Origin: Lentisphaerota bacterium
Lineage (GTDB): Bacteria; Verrucomicrobiota; Kiritimatiellia; UBA8416; JAIOPI01
Direction: 5' to 3'
Length of the DNA stretch: 64,000 bases
NCBI GenBank assembly: GCA_021413965.1
Contig: JAIOPI010000023.1
Coordinates: forward strand, 56,000-119,999
Every line of letters starts with the position of its first letter. The stretch's first letter is position 1. Below the pieces are notes generated by a model, which saw nothing but the letters and a program-made list of their open reading frames with translations, did not search any database and had not been told where the DNA came from. Positions 1-9,325 of this stretch are shown here, piece by piece. Position numbers and translations under genes: made by a program.

Positions 1-1379
1 CCAACGTCTTCATCCATATGGGGCGAAACGGGTGGCAGGACGTTCTGCTCCCGAATCCGATCATGACGCCGGCGGGCACGGGGGTGTGGTCGTACGCATA
101 TGCGGTGCCGGCGGCGACCTACCGCATCGAGTGCGTGTTCAACAACGGGGAAGGGCAGTGGGACAACAACCAGGGGAATGACTACCGCGTGAACGTGACG
201 GGCTGTGCGGCGCCAGCGGTGGCGGTCTCGGCGGTGCCCGGCACGCTGACGGTGGGCGATGACCCAATTGGCCAGAACGCGCCTGGCGAGGCGTTCAGTC
301 TGGCCACCAATGGCAACGCGGCCGTGACGCTGGTGCAGGGCGGGTTCGGGGCCTTCGGTTCCGTGTACGTGAACTACGACGCGACCAATCTCTACGTGGG
401 TGGTGCGGGGATGGACATGGTTGGCGGCAATAACGCGGCAATCATTTTTCTGGGGGTCGACACGCTGAGCGACAATGCGAACCACCTGTGGGACAAGAGC
501 GGCAAGCCGCAGGCGCTGGATCACCTGCATAATGTCTGGTTCAACAATCCGGCGCCGGACATTGCGATCGTGCTGGGCGACGAATTTGGCGATGGCGAGT
601 TTCCCGATTTCGACCTGCTGAGCGGATACAACATGGGGCAGGGGGTGTATTACCTGTCGGCGACCTCATTCGTGGCGGTGGCGGGCGCGCGCCTGGCGCA
701 GTTCGACGGCAGCGGCACCAACGCCACGATCGGGGCGGATGACGACGGCAACCAGCTGACGGATCGCTGGGTGTGCGCCCTGCCGTGGAGCAGCCTCAAT
801 GCGACCGGCATGGAGAGCGTGGGGGCGTGTTCGCTGGCGGGGCTCTTTGTCAGCGACGGCACGAATGGCGTGGATCGCTATGTGTCCGGCAACGTGCTCG
901 GCATGGCAACGCCGGCGACCAACGGCAATTACGGGTTCACGTTCGTCACGGTGACGGGGCTGCCGGTGCTGGTGCCCGCGCAGGACAGCGATGGCGATGG
1001 CCTGCCCGACGCCTGGGAGCGACGGCATTTCGATACGGACACGGGAGCGGGGCGAGACGTTGATGAGGACGGGGACGGGTTCAGCAATTGGGACGAGTAT
1101 CGGCTGGGGACGCAGCCGACCAACGGGGAGTCGCGGCTGGCGTTGGAAGGGATCACGCGCACGGGCGACGTGGCGCGCGTGGTCTGGACGTCCGTCGGCG
1201 GGCGCGAGTACTTGGTGCAGTACAGCGACGACCTGCTGCGCGGATTCAACAACCTGACCAATGTTCCGGAGCGGGATGTGGCCGCCGGGGCGGAAGCCAC
1301 GGAGGGGGTGGACGACCATCTCGACATCAGCGGCAGCACGAATCGGTTCCGGGCCTATCGCGTGCGGCTGTGGCCTTAA
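1..1379 (+). CDS. Secreted carbohydrate-binding protein, 3' part (CBM25/53-like module, TSP3 repeat)
   Basis: The reading frame is open to the left edge of the window, so the 5' end is missing; the ATG at 18 is internal. The first 65 residues read like a starch-binding CBM25/CBM53 module (GRNGWQDVLLPNP, then VFNNG and WDNNQGNDY). A middle beta-rich stretch (about nt 280-960) may be a second, DOMON/CBM9-like ligand-binding domain. Calcium-binding thrombospondin type 3 motifs follow (DSDGDGLPDAWE, DEDGDGFSNWDEY, about nt 985-1110). The last 80 residues (YLVQYSDDL to YRVRLWP) match the tail style of the giant protein at 56605-61758. It is probably the C-terminal part of an extracellular polysaccharide-binding protein, perhaps an amylase-type enzyme whose catalytic part lies outside the window. 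Confidence 0.75.
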   Translation, partial: NVFIHMGRNGWQDVLLPNPIMTPAGTGVWSYAYAVPAATYRIECVFNNGEGQWDNNQGNDYRVNVTGCAAPAVAVSAVPGTLTVGDDPIGQNAPGEAFSLATNGNAAVTLVQGGFGAFGSVYVNYDATNLYVGGAGMDMVGGNNAAIIFLGVDTLSDNANHLWDKSGKPQALDHLHNVWFNNPAPDIAIVLGDEFGDGEFPDFDLLSGYNMGQGVYYLSATSFVAVAGARLAQFDGSGTNATIGADDDGNQLTDRWVCALPWSSLNATGMESVGACSLAGLFVSDGTNGVDRYVSGNVLGMATPATNGNYGFTFVTVTGLPVLVPAQDSDGDGLPDAWERRHFDTDTGAGRDVDEDGDGFSNWDEYRLGTQPTNGESRLALEGITRTGDVARVVWTSVGGREYLVQYSDDLLRGFNNLTNVPERDVAAGAEATEGVDDHLDISGSTNRFRAYRVRLWP

Positions 1380-1529
1380 GGGCAAAAGTGGCGGGTCCGC
1401 CCGGTGCCTGGTGCAGAAATCGCCCTGGTGCGGCGGGCAGGCGCATGATCCCGAGCCATTGCCGGTCTGCCGGAACGGGCCGAATGGATGGCGCGACAAG
1501 CCGCTGTAAGGAATGCTGGCCGTTTTCGA

Positions 1530-1558
1530 TTGGTAGACAGTAGGCATTGTATTAAAAT
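1530..1558 (+). promoter_or_regulatory. Putative sigma70-type promoter of the Cys-rich protein gene
   Basis: A -35-like TTGGTA (1530-1535) and a -10-like TAAAAT (1553-1558) are separated by 17 bases. They lie about 40 bases upstream of the GGAGG/ATG start at 1601, in a locally AT-rich patch of an otherwise GC-rich region. Prediction from sequence only. Confidence 0.45.
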
Positions 1559-1600
1559 GCCGGGATCGAAGTGAAGATCATGCATGGAGGTAGCGTACTA

Positions 1601-1960
1601 ATGCGAAAAGTCATGTTGTTCAGTCTGGTGGCGGTTGTTTTGAGCTTGGGCGTTGGCCGGGCGTTTGCCCATTGCGGCCACTGCGGCAAGGGCGAGGGTG
1701 ACGGGCACGGCAAGGCGGCCTGTTCGGCTGAAGCCAAGGCCTCCTGTGACGCCTCCAAGGAGAAGTGCAAGGACGCCTGCTGCGTGAAGGGCACGGATGC
1801 CTGCTGCGCGGAAGGTGCGGCGGCGTGCGAGAAGAAGGCGGCCGGCAAGTGCTGTGCGGGCAAGGCTGAAAAGGGCTGCTGCGCCAGCAAGTCCGCTGAC
1901 GATGCTGCAAAGTCGGCGGAAGAGGTGCCGGCTCCTGCTCCCGAAGCGGCCAACGAGTAA
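1601..1960 (+). CDS. Small exported cysteine-rich protein
   Basis: Unrecognised 119-residue protein. The start at 1601 is chosen because GGAGG (1586-1590) sits 10 bases upstream and the N-terminus is then a clean signal peptide (MRKVMLFSLVAVVLSLG, cleavage near AFA-HCG). An upstream ATG at 1571 would add 10 residues. The mature part starts HCGHCG and holds 14 cysteines, eight of them in four CC pairs, spaced by Lys/Ala/Glu-rich linkers, and ends in a Pro/Ala/Glu tail. This composition suggests metal binding or disulfide packing in the periplasm; that is inference. It is monocistronic, with its own promoter and intrinsic terminator. Confidence 0.8.
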   Translation: MRKVMLFSLVAVVLSLGVGRAFAHCGHCGKGEGDGHGKAACSAEAKASCDASKEKCKDACCVKGTDACCAEGAAACEKKAAGKCCAGKAEKGCCASKSADDAAKSAEEVPAPAPEAANE

Positions 1961-1978
1961 GGGTTGAGATGATCGCTT

Positions 1979-2007
1979 GGGCGCCCCTGCGGGCGCCCTT
2001 TTTTTTT
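1979..2007 (+). terminator. Rho-independent terminator
   Basis: A perfect 7-bp stem GGGCGCC/GGCGCCC (1979-1985 and 1992-1998) with a six-base loop is followed by nine T residues (1999-2007), 19 bases after the stop of the Cys-rich protein gene. It is the only stem plus long U-tract terminator I noticed in the window. Confidence 0.9.
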
Positions 2008-2147
2008 GCCGAGGAGGCGCGTTTCGGGGGGGGCGGGGCCGGCAGGGGCGATAGATGAAGGCCGCATCAGGCGTGGCCGCGCACGCGAAGCGGCGGGCCG
2101 AATTCCCGCTTGCGGCGCAACGGCGGGGTCGTCAAGATCATGCGCAT

Positions 2148-3314
2148 ATGAACAGCAGCCGACGGCGCGTGCAAGTGGTGGTGGATCTCGACACGCTACG
2201 AGCCAATTTCATCAAGATTGCAGCCGCGGTGAAGCCTTGCGCCGTCGTGGCGGTGCTGAAGGCGAATGCCTACGGACTGGGCGTGCGCCCGATAGCGCGG
2301 GCGCTGGCCGTGGCCGGGGCCGCACGGTTCGCCGTGGCCGAGGTGAAGGAGGCGGTGGAGCTGGCGGAACTGGGGCTTCCCGTTCATATCCTCGGGAGCC
2401 TGCTGGACGAGGAGATCCCCGAGGCGCTGGCGCATGGCATCGTGCTGCCGGTGACGGATCTCGGGCTGGCGCAGCGCATCAGCGCGGAAGCGGTCCGGCA
2501 AGGGCGCACGGCCTGCGTGCATTTCAAGATCGATACGGGGATGGGGCGCCTCGGCATCCTGGCAGCCGAGGCGGAGGATGTTATCGAGGCGTCGATGCGC
2601 CTGCCGAACCTGGATGCGGAGGGTATCTATACGCATTTTCCCGTGGCCTACCGCAGCGGCAGCGTCTTCACCGAGGGGCAGATCCGGAGCTTTCTGGACC
2701 TGCTGTCGCGGTTGGAGGCGCGGGGGATCCACTTCCGGTTGCGGCACATGGCCAACAGCGATGCCGTCAACAACGTGCCGCGGGCTTTTCAATCCCCGCT
2801 CAACGCCGTGCGCACGGGCATCAACCTGTACGGCTGCTTCGACATTGAAGGGCAGCGCGTGATGGATTTGCGGTCGGTGCTGACGCTGCGGACGCGATTG
2901 ACAGCGGTGCGGCAGTTGCCGGCGGGGATGACGATCGGGTATGGCTGCACGTACACACTGCCGCGGGCCATGCGGGTGGGCACGATCTCGGCGGGTTACG
3001 CGGACGGGCTGCCGTTGGCGCTCTCGAATCGCGGGTACGTGCTGATTCGCGGCCGTCCCTGCCCGGTGCTGGGCCGGGTGTCGATGGATTACACGACGGT
3101 GGACATGACGCAGGTGCCGGAGGCGTGCGTCGGGGATGACGTGGTATGCCTGGGAGGCGACGGTCCGACGGCGGTTTCGGTCGAGCATTGGGCCCAGTTG
3201 AAGGGGACGCACCCGTACGACATTATTTGTTCCATCGGGGGGCGCGTGGAGCGGTGTTACGTGGGCACGGCGGCGGGTGAGGCTGAGGGCGGCGTGCGCA
3301 CCGTGGGGGTGTGA
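2148..3314 (+). CDS. alr: Alanine racemase
   Basis: PLP-dependent interconversion of L- and D-alanine for peptidoglycan. The PLP lysine is in AVLKANAYGLG (K38). The catalytic tyrosine is in SAGYADGL (about Y284), and the C-terminal domain carries VSMDYTTVDMT. From the ATG at 2148 the protein is 388 aa, normal for the family. An upstream ATG at 2055 would add 31 low-complexity basic residues and is not preferred, although the Shine-Dalgarno sequence before 2148 is weak. It is followed after 56 bases by the GH116 gene in the same direction. Confidence 0.93.
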   Translation: MNSSRRRVQVVVDLDTLRANFIKIAAAVKPCAVVAVLKANAYGLGVRPIARALAVAGAARFAVAEVKEAVELAELGLPVHILGSLLDEEIPEALAHGIVLPVTDLGLAQRISAEAVRQGRTACVHFKIDTGMGRLGILAAEAEDVIEASMRLPNLDAEGIYTHFPVAYRSGSVFTEGQIRSFLDLLSRLEARGIHFRLRHMANSDAVNNVPRAFQSPLNAVRTGINLYGCFDIEGQRVMDLRSVLTLRTRLTAVRQLPAGMTIGYGCTYTLPRAMRVGTISAGYADGLPLALSNRGYVLIRGRPCPVLGRVSMDYTTVDMTQVPEACVGDDVVCLGGDGPTAVSVEHWAQLKGTHPYDIICSIGGRVERCYVGTAAGEAEGGVRTVGV

Positions 3315-3370
3315 CGGATCCGCTCAGCGCCTGGCGTCGCGAGTTCAACCTTTGAGGGTGCAGTCGCGTC

Positions 3371-5956
3371 ATGCAAACGAAGCCCTTCCGCTATGGGACC
3401 TGCAAGACGGAGCAGATCAGTTTCCCGCTGGGGGGACTGGGCACGGGCTGTATCGGGCTGTCGGGCAATGGGCGTTTGATTGACTGGGAGATTTTCAACC
3501 GGCCGAACAAATCGAGCGTGAACGGGTTCTCGCATTTCGGCGTGCGGGTTGAATCGCAAGGCCGGTTGGTGGATGCGCGCGTGTTGCAGGGGGATTTACC
3601 CCCGCCATACGAGGGCAATCACAAGGGGACGTATGCGGGCATCGGGTTTGGTCCCGCGCGCGAGACGCTGGCCGGGCTGCCGCACTTTGCGAAGGTGGAC
3701 TTTCGTGCCACGTATCCGGTGGCCAGTCTCGTCTTTCGCGATCCACAGTTTCCGGGGCGGGTAGAGCTGACGGCATTCAATCCTTTCATCCCGCTGAACG
3801 CGCGTGAGTCAGGCCTTCCGGCGGCGTGTTTCGAGTTTGCCATCACGAACGGGACGCGGCGCCCGTTGACCTATGCGATCGGCGGCACGCTGGCGAATCC
3901 GTTGCCGGCGCCGAATGTGAACGGGTTGCGACGCCTGGGCCGATTCCGGGGCATGCACGTGCGCACGGGCGGGCTGGCGGCCGGGGACCCGGGGTATGGG
4001 GATTTGTGCCTGGCGACCGATGGCGCGGACGTGAGCGCGCAGGCCTATTGGTATCGGGGGGCCTGGTTCGATGCGCTTGAGATCTTCTGGCGCGACTTCA
4101 CCACCGTGGGCCCGATTCCGCCACGGCGCTACACCAGGCGCGAGGCCGGGCAGGGAACGCACGCCACGCTGCTGGCGAGGGTGCGCGTGCCGGCGGGGGC
4201 CACGCGGCGCGTGCGCTTCGTGATCACGTGGAACTACCCGAATCGCGTCAACGATTGGGACGCCAAGGCGACCGAGCGTGCGGCGGCGGCTGGGCTGTCC
4301 CCGTCGTGGCGGAATTGGTACGCGACGCAGTGGCGCGATGCGGCGGCGAGCGCGCGCTACATGTTGACGCACTGGGATCGCTTGGCGGGCGAGACGCACG
4401 CGTTCCGAGACGCGCTGCTTGCCTCAACGCTGCCGGCGGCGATGCTGGATGCTGTCACGGCCAACCTCTCGATCTTGAAGTCGCCGACGGTGATGCGCCT
4501 GGAGGACGGAACGTTCTACGGATTCGAGGGGTGTCATGCGCAGGCCGGGTGCTGTGAGGGCACGTGCACGCATGTCTGGAACTATGCGCAGGCGCTGCCC
4601 TTTCTGTTTCCGGAGCTCGAGCGGTCCGTTCGCGAGGCGGATTTTCGCTACAACCAGCAGGCCAACGGGGGCATGCCGTTTCGGCTGCCGTTGCCGCTTG
4701 GGATCCACAGTGCCGACGGCCGGTCGTGCGCCGACGGCCTGTTCGGCAACGTGCTGATGGTTTACCGGGACTGGCGGATCAGCGGGGACGACGGGTGGTT
4801 GCGGCGGATGTGGCCGTCGGTTCAGAAGGCGCTGGCGTTCGCGTGGGATCCGTCGAACGCGGACCGTTGGGATCCGGAGCGCACGGGGGTGCTGTGGGGG
4901 CGGCAGCATCATACGCTGGACATGGAATTGTTCGGGCCGAGCGCGTGGCTGTGCGGTTTCTATCTCGGGGCGCTCAAGGCGGGTGCCGCGATGGCCGGAC
5001 AGCTGGGCGAGGCGGATCAGGCCGCGGCGTATGCGGCGCTGTTTGCCGCCGGCCGGCGCTGGGTGGACGGGCACCTGTTCAACGGCGAGTACTACCAGCA
5101 GCGCGTGGACCTTGGCGATCGCCGGCTGGTGGCGCGATTTGGTGCGGCCGGCGCGTACTGGGACCGGGAACACGGCGAGATCAAGTACCAGATGGGCGAG
5201 GGCTGCGCGATTGACCAGGTGCTGGCGCAGTGGCATGCGAACCTGTACGGCCTGGGCGACCTGTTCGATCCGGCGCAGGTGAGGAGCTCGCTGCGGGCGA
5301 TCTACCGGCACAACTTCAAGCGCCGTCTGCGGGGGCATGCGAACACGTGCCGGCTGTACGGGCTGAACGACGAGGCGGGAACGGTGATCTGCGAGTGGCC
5401 GGCGGGGCGGAGGCGGCCCGCGATTCCGGTGCCGTACGCGCAGGAGACCATGCACGGTTTTGAGTACGCCGCGGCCGGGCACCTGATACAGAACGGCCTG
5501 TGGCGCGAGGGGCTGGCGATGGTTCAGGCGGTGCGGGACCGATACGACGGGGAGAAGCGCAACCCGTGGAATGAGATCGAGTGTGGCAGCAACTACGCGC
5601 GCTCGATGGCGAGCTATGCGCTGCTCCATGCCTGCAGCGGGTTTACGTTCGACATGGGGCGTGGGCGGATCGGATTCGCACCGGCGCGTGGCACCACGCT
5701 CCCGTTCCGTTGCTTCTGGTGCCTGGAAACCGGGTGGGGATGGGTTGAATGGCGCGAGCGGGGCCTCACCGTGGGCGTGAGCCGCGGTGGGTTGCGGCTG
5801 CAGGAGCTCCGATTAGCCGGGCTGACTGGGCGGGCGGTGCGATCGGTGCTGGCGGGGCGGCGCCGCCTGACGTTTACCGAGACGCGCGAATCGCTTGTCT
5901 TTGGTCGGCAGGTGCAGATCGAGCCGGGCCGGCCCCTGCGCGTTCAGTGGCGCTAG
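3371..5956 (+). CDS. GH116-type glycoside hydrolase (glucosylceramidase-like, DUF608)
   Basis: 861 aa. The N-terminal beta domain of the non-lysosomal glucosylceramidase type begins ISFPLGGLGTGCIGLSGNG, and the C-terminal (alpha/alpha)6 DUF608 domain contains EGTCTHVWNYAQALPFLFP and RDRYDGEKRNPWNEIECG, both typical of GH116. Characterised members cleave beta-glucosides or beta-xylosides; the substrate here cannot be read from sequence. No signal peptide is visible, so it is probably cytoplasmic. Its last 4 bases overlap the convergent pilin operon. Confidence 0.88.
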   Translation: MQTKPFRYGTCKTEQISFPLGGLGTGCIGLSGNGRLIDWEIFNRPNKSSVNGFSHFGVRVESQGRLVDARVLQGDLPPPYEGNHKGTYAGIGFGPARETLAGLPHFAKVDFRATYPVASLVFRDPQFPGRVELTAFNPFIPLNARESGLPAACFEFAITNGTRRPLTYAIGGTLANPLPAPNVNGLRRLGRFRGMHVRTGGLAAGDPGYGDLCLATDGADVSAQAYWYRGAWFDALEIFWRDFTTVGPIPPRRYTRREAGQGTHATLLARVRVPAGATRRVRFVITWNYPNRVNDWDAKATERAAAAGLSPSWRNWYATQWRDAAASARYMLTHWDRLAGETHAFRDALLASTLPAAMLDAVTANLSILKSPTVMRLEDGTFYGFEGCHAQAGCCEGTCTHVWNYAQALPFLFPELERSVREADFRYNQQANGGMPFRLPLPLGIHSADGRSCADGLFGNVLMVYRDWRISGDDGWLRRMWPSVQKALAFAWDPSNADRWDPERTGVLWGRQHHTLDMELFGPSAWLCGFYLGALKAGAAMAGQLGEADQAAAYAALFAAGRRWVDGHLFNGEYYQQRVDLGDRRLVARFGAAGAYWDREHGEIKYQMGEGCAIDQVLAQWHANLYGLGDLFDPAQVRSSLRAIYRHNFKRRLRGHANTCRLYGLNDEAGTVICEWPAGRRRPAIPVPYAQETMHGFEYAAAGHLIQNGLWREGLAMVQAVRDRYDGEKRNPWNEIECGSNYARSMASYALLHACSGFTFDMGRGRIGFAPARGTTLPFRCFWCLETGWGWVEWRERGLTVGVSRGGLRLQELRLAGLTGRAVRSVLAGRRRLTFTETRESLVFGRQVQIEPGRPLRVQWR

Positions 5957-7140
5957 TACAAGACCTGTTTCCAGGAAACGAATTCCACCGGCTGATCCAT
6001 GTCAAACTGGGTCACGAAATCCATATCGACGTAGAAGTTGCCGTTGGGGGCGATGGAGAGGGTGTTGCCCCACAGCGCGCCGTAGAAGTCCCCATTGGGC
6101 TGGATGGTGATGGAGCCATAGGGCGCGTAGAGGAATCCGATGAACGTGTTGTTGGGCTGGAACTGAATTGTGGATGCGCCCTGGGCATAGACCTGGAAAT
6201 TGTTCGGCACAGGCGGGTTGACGGTGACGGATGAACTTGGCTGGGTCGAGACATCACCGGTCAGGTAGATCTTCACGGGCCCGCCGGTGGCATCGATGGT
6301 CAGGATTTCGTGGCTGCCGAGGTCGATGTCGCTGACGTAGTAGCTGCCGGCGCGGAGGGTGGTGTCGCTGTCAATGCGCAGCTGGCCGCCGCTGATCGTG
6401 CCGCCGACGGCGGTGGCATTGTCATTGGATACGGAGACGTAGACGAACTCGTTCGAGAGTTGTCCGGACGCCGCACCCAGTGGGTCGGGGTCGATGCGTG
6501 TGGTGCGGACGACTTCGGCGGGTGACGTGAACTCGTGTGAATAGGTGGCGGGGTTGCCCGATTCGTCTTCTCCCAGGTAGACGCTGCCGTCAACGGCGTT
6601 CTGGGCGCCGCCCATGCTTTCGTTGCTGCCGGCGGACCCCTCGCCGGTGGAAGTGGTGGGGCTGGTGGTCGTGCTCGAGTTGTAGGAGTAGATGCGGGTG
6701 GTGGGGCCGAGCGAGAGGGAGTCGTTGCCGAAGGCACCGATGAGGAAGGCCGGATCGTAGCTCAAGGCGACGTCGATGAGGGCGCGGGATTCGCCGCTGT
6801 GGCCGATGACGCGGAAGAGGTACATGCGCTTGTTGGTGAGGCGCGTGACATTCGTGACGGTGTCGAAGTGATAGCCGGCCGGGGGCGGGTAGTCGACGGC
6901 GACGTTGGCGGTATTCATGGTGACCACGCCGCTGAACTCATCCGCGCGAAGGCGCCCGAAGACGTAGTCGGCGCCGGCATCGGCTTCGTGAAAGGCGTCA
7001 GCCGCGGCGGTGGCATAGGCCGTCTGGCGGGCGTTGAGGGTGATGAGCACGTGGATCGTGCTGGCGAGCACGAGGAGCACGGTGAGAAAGCTCATGACGA
7101 TGATGAGGACGACGCCGTCTTTTCCGTTTTTCATGTTCAT
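5953..7140 (-). CDS. PilX/DUF7305-like pilus-associated protein
   Basis: 395 aa, last gene of a pilin operon. It starts with a short basic segment and one hydrophobic helix (GVVLIIVMSFLTVLLVLASTI), then AANNAFH-type Ala-rich sequence as in PilX-like proteins. The C-terminal half is rich in beta strands and Asn/Gly turns (FQPNNTFIGFLYAPYGSITI), like the DUF7305 domain found with PilX. Its start overlaps the stop of the PilW-like gene by 4 bases. It probably serves as a minor component of a type IV pilus or type II-like pseudopilus. Confidence 0.7.
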   Translation of the reverse strand: MNMKNGKDGVVLIIVMSFLTVLLVLASTIHVLITLNARQTAYATAAADAFHEADAGADYVFGRLRADEFSGVVTMNTANVAVDYPPPAGYHFDTVTNVTRLTNKRMYLFRVIGHSGESRALIDVALSYDPAFLIGAFGNDSLSLGPTTRIYSYNSSTTTSPTTSTGEGSAGSNESMGGAQNAVDGSVYLGEDESGNPATYSHEFTSPAEVVRTTRIDPDPLGAASGQLSNEFVYVSVSNDNATAVGGTISGGQLRIDSDTTLRAGSYYVSDIDLGSHEILTIDATGGPVKIYLTGDVSTQPSSSVTVNPPVPNNFQVYAQGASTIQFQPNNTFIGFLYAPYGSITIQPNGDFYGALWGNTLSIAPNGNFYVDMDFVTQFDMDQPVEFVSWKQVLY

Positions 7141-8003
7141 GGCACCGGGTTGCGTGGGACGGCGGTGGTCGTCAGGGAGAAGCGGCGGTAGTGATCGCCC
7201 ACGGTGGGATCGGTATAGGCGGGGTCAATGCGCTGGGCGATGGCGGTGAAGGTCAGGGCGATGCCATTGGTGGAGGGGGCGACCTGAAAGTTTTGGATGC
7301 CGAGGGTGGTCAGTTGCTGGAGGCGGTTGGTGAGGACGCCGCGATTATCGTTACGGTACAGGTACGGGCGGCGGAGCGAGTTGGTCAGGCTGCTGTCGCA
7401 GGCATATTCCACGACCTGGACCAGTTCGATGGGAGAGCCCGCGGCATGGGGGTAGCGCACGCCGCGCGGCGACAGGGTGGGATGGGTGCTGATGGTGAGC
7501 ACATCGCCGGACACGGCGGTGACGCGGGCGAGTTCCTGCCGGTCGATGAAGATGAGTTTTCGGTTGGTGGTATTGAACTGGGAACCCTGGCCCGTCTGGA
7601 GCGTCACGCTCGTGTTCCCGCGGACAATGGGATTCAGAAGTGCGGCTGCGGGGGGATCGAAGGCGCCGGCCAGGAAGAGGCGGTCGGGGGCGCCGGACGC
7701 GCCGTTGATATAGCGCACGACGTTGGTGGTGCCGGACACCCAGGTGATCCATTGGGTGAGGCGCGACGAGGGGACGGGCAGGCCATAGCCGGCGAGGCGC
7801 AGATCCTGGACGACGCGCGTGGCGGCGGCAGACGCATTCTGGCGCATTTCCACACTGTCGCGGTGGCGACGGTACTCGCGCGTCTGGCTCACGAAGGAAA
7901 TGACCATGCCCGTAAGCACGAAGACGGAGATGGTGATGGCGATGATCGCCTCAGCCAGCGTGAATCCGGCGCGGCGGTTGTGACTGGCGCCCGTGGTATT
8001 CAT
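7137..8003 (-). CDS. Prepilin, PilW-like
   Basis: 288 aa. A class III prepilin signal is seen: RRAG followed by FTLAEAIIAITISVFVLTG, with the conserved Glu at +5 of the mature protein. The rest is a PilW-type minor pilin (QDLRLAGYGLPVP, a hallmark PilW segment). It overlaps the genes on both sides by 4 bases (ATGA), implying translational coupling. Substrate of a prepilin peptidase not present in this window. Confidence 0.85.
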   Translation of the reverse strand: MNTTGASHNRRAGFTLAEAIIAITISVFVLTGMVISFVSQTREYRRHRDSVEMRQNASAAATRVVQDLRLAGYGLPVPSSRLTQWITWVSGTTNVVRYINGASGAPDRLFLAGAFDPPAAALLNPIVRGNTSVTLQTGQGSQFNTTNRKLIFIDRQELARVTAVSGDVLTISTHPTLSPRGVRYPHAAGSPIELVQVVEYACDSSLTNSLRRPYLYRNDNRGVLTNRLQQLTTLGIQNFQVAPSTNGIALTFTAIAQRIDPAYTDPTVGDHYRRFSLTTTAVPRNPVP

Positions 8004-8362
8004 CTGGCGACCACCGTATTGACCTGGACCTGGTGGGCCAGGCTGCGCCGATCCTGCCAGGCGGCCACGACCTGGACGTGCTTGGACGCATACCCGCTGT
8101 TGGTGACGACGGTCCAGGAGAGCGCGTAGCGCCCCGCCAGGTTCGTGCCGCTGGCGATGGTGGAGACCCCACGCGCGCGCATGGTCTCAATGGTGGACTC
8201 GGCCAGCAGCGTGGCCTGGGTCCTGTTGTCCGACACTTCGCGCAGATTCCGGAGCTGGCCCGACATGGCGAAGAAGCCCAGCATGCCGATGGAGAACAGT
8301 CCCATGGCAATCATGACCTCGACCAGGCTCATGCCCGCGCTCGCGTGTGGTGGGGTGTTCAA
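8000..8362 (-). CDS. Prepilin, PilV-like
   Basis: 120 aa. The prepilin motif is ASAG followed by MSLVEVMIAMGLFSIGMLGF; Met replaces the usual Phe at +1 and Glu at +5 is kept. Length and sequence (QATLLAESTIETMR) fit PilV minor pilins. It is coupled by 4-base overlaps with both neighbours. Confidence 0.85.
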   Translation of the reverse strand: MNTPPHASAGMSLVEVMIAMGLFSIGMLGFFAMSGQLRNLREVSDNRTQATLLAESTIETMRARGVSTIASGTNLAGRYALSWTVVTNSGYASKHVQVVAAWQDRRSLAHQVQVNTVVAR

Positions 8363-8892
8363 TCCAGCGAGACCTCCGAAGCCTGCACGTGGCCGGCTTG
8401 AAACACGTAGACGTACTGGGGGGTGGCGCCGGCGTGGCTGATGACGACGCGCCAGTAACCGTTTGACGTGATGAAATCACCGCGCGGATTGAAGGTTCCA
8501 TAGGTCGAACTGCTGGTGAGGCTCAGGGCCGCCGTGCTGGACAGCTGGATGGTGGCCGTTTCATTGGACGCGATGGTGCCGTCGCCGTCTTCGTCGACAT
8601 CTGTGCGCAAGCGCTTGTTGGCGAGGTCGAGGGTGAGGCTCACGGTGCGGACGTGGCTGATGGCATGAAGGCGAGCGGCACGCAGTTGAGCCTGCAGCCG
8701 GTCCGCCGCATCGCGGATGCGATAGCGGGGCATGGTGCCGCGCATATACATGGAGGATGAGGCCACCACAATGGCGAGGATCCCGACGACGATCATGACT
8801 TCAAAGTAGGTAAACCCGGCGCGCCGACCGTCCCGGCCGGGCGGGGCGGTGCGTCGGTTGACGGCGTTCGGCTTGTGAGATGGCTCAGACAT
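8359..8892 (-). CDS. Prepilin, GspH/FimT-like
   Basis: 177 aa from the ATG at 8892 (an alternative ATG at 8916 would add 8 residues). After an unusually long, basic leader of about 25 residues comes RRAG and FTYFEVMIVVGILAIVVASS, the prepilin cleavage site and pilin helix. The following DAADRLQAQLRAARLHAISH is typical of GspH/FimT pseudopilins. It overlaps the upstream HAMP gene by 8 bases. Confidence 0.85.
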   Translation of the reverse strand: MSEPSHKPNAVNRRTAPPGRDGRRAGFTYFEVMIVVGILAIVVASSSMYMRGTMPRYRIRDAADRLQAQLRAARLHAISHVRTVSLTLDLANKRLRTDVDEDGDGTIASNETATIQLSSTAALSLTSSSTYGTFNPRGDFITSNGYWRVVISHAGATPQYVYVFQAGHVQASEVSLD

Positions 8893-9325
8893 CGCGCTTG
8901 GACTTCGACAGGGCATCCATCATATCGGCAAAGGATTTGGCGACATGATCCAGATTGTCGTACTCGCGGAAATGCAGGCGGGCGTCGAGTTTGCCATCCC
9001 GGATGGCATCGAAGGTCTTCTGCAGTTGGATGTAGGGGCCGGCGATGCGGTGCGCGGTGAGCTTGGCGAGCGCCACGATGCCGATGGCAAAGGCGATGGA
9101 CTCCACCAAGAGCCCGAAGAGGACCCAATTCTTCAGTTCGATATAGGTCGTGTGCAAGTCGGAGACGATGTTGTCCACGCCCAGGAAATGTTCGTGGATC
9201 CAGAGAAAGAGGACGGTGTTGCTGGCGAGCATGAGGGCGACGGTGATCATTACCCAGAGGCCCAGGTAGCGGTAATGAAAGTCCTTGGTCAGTCGTACAT
9301 TGCGCAGCGAGCGTTTCTGGCTCAT
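8885..9325 (-). CDS. HAMP-domain membrane protein without output domain
   Basis: 146 aa, first gene of the pilin operon. It has two transmembrane helices (about residues 22-44 and 65-88) joined by a short, roughly 20-residue periplasmic loop, then a HAMP-like segment beginning HRIAGPYIQLQKTFDAIRDG and ending in a coiled coil. No kinase, methyl-accepting or cyclase output follows. The ATG at 9325 (MSQKRS) is preferred since GGTGGG lies 6 bases upstream; 9331 is an alternative. It may relay a signal to, or scaffold, the pilus machinery; that role is inference. Confidence 0.72.
   Translation of the reverse strand: MSQKRSLRNVRLTKDFHYRYLGLWVMITVALMLASNTVLFLWIHEHFLGVDNIVSDLHTTYIELKNWVLFGLLVESIAFAIGIVALAKLTAHRIAGPYIQLQKTFDAIRDGKLDARLHFREYDNLDHVAKSFADMMDALSKSKRDV

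Noticed and set aside
4424..5629. 401-codon minus-strand open frame
   Set aside because: Antisense to the GH116 gene, which has clear family motifs.
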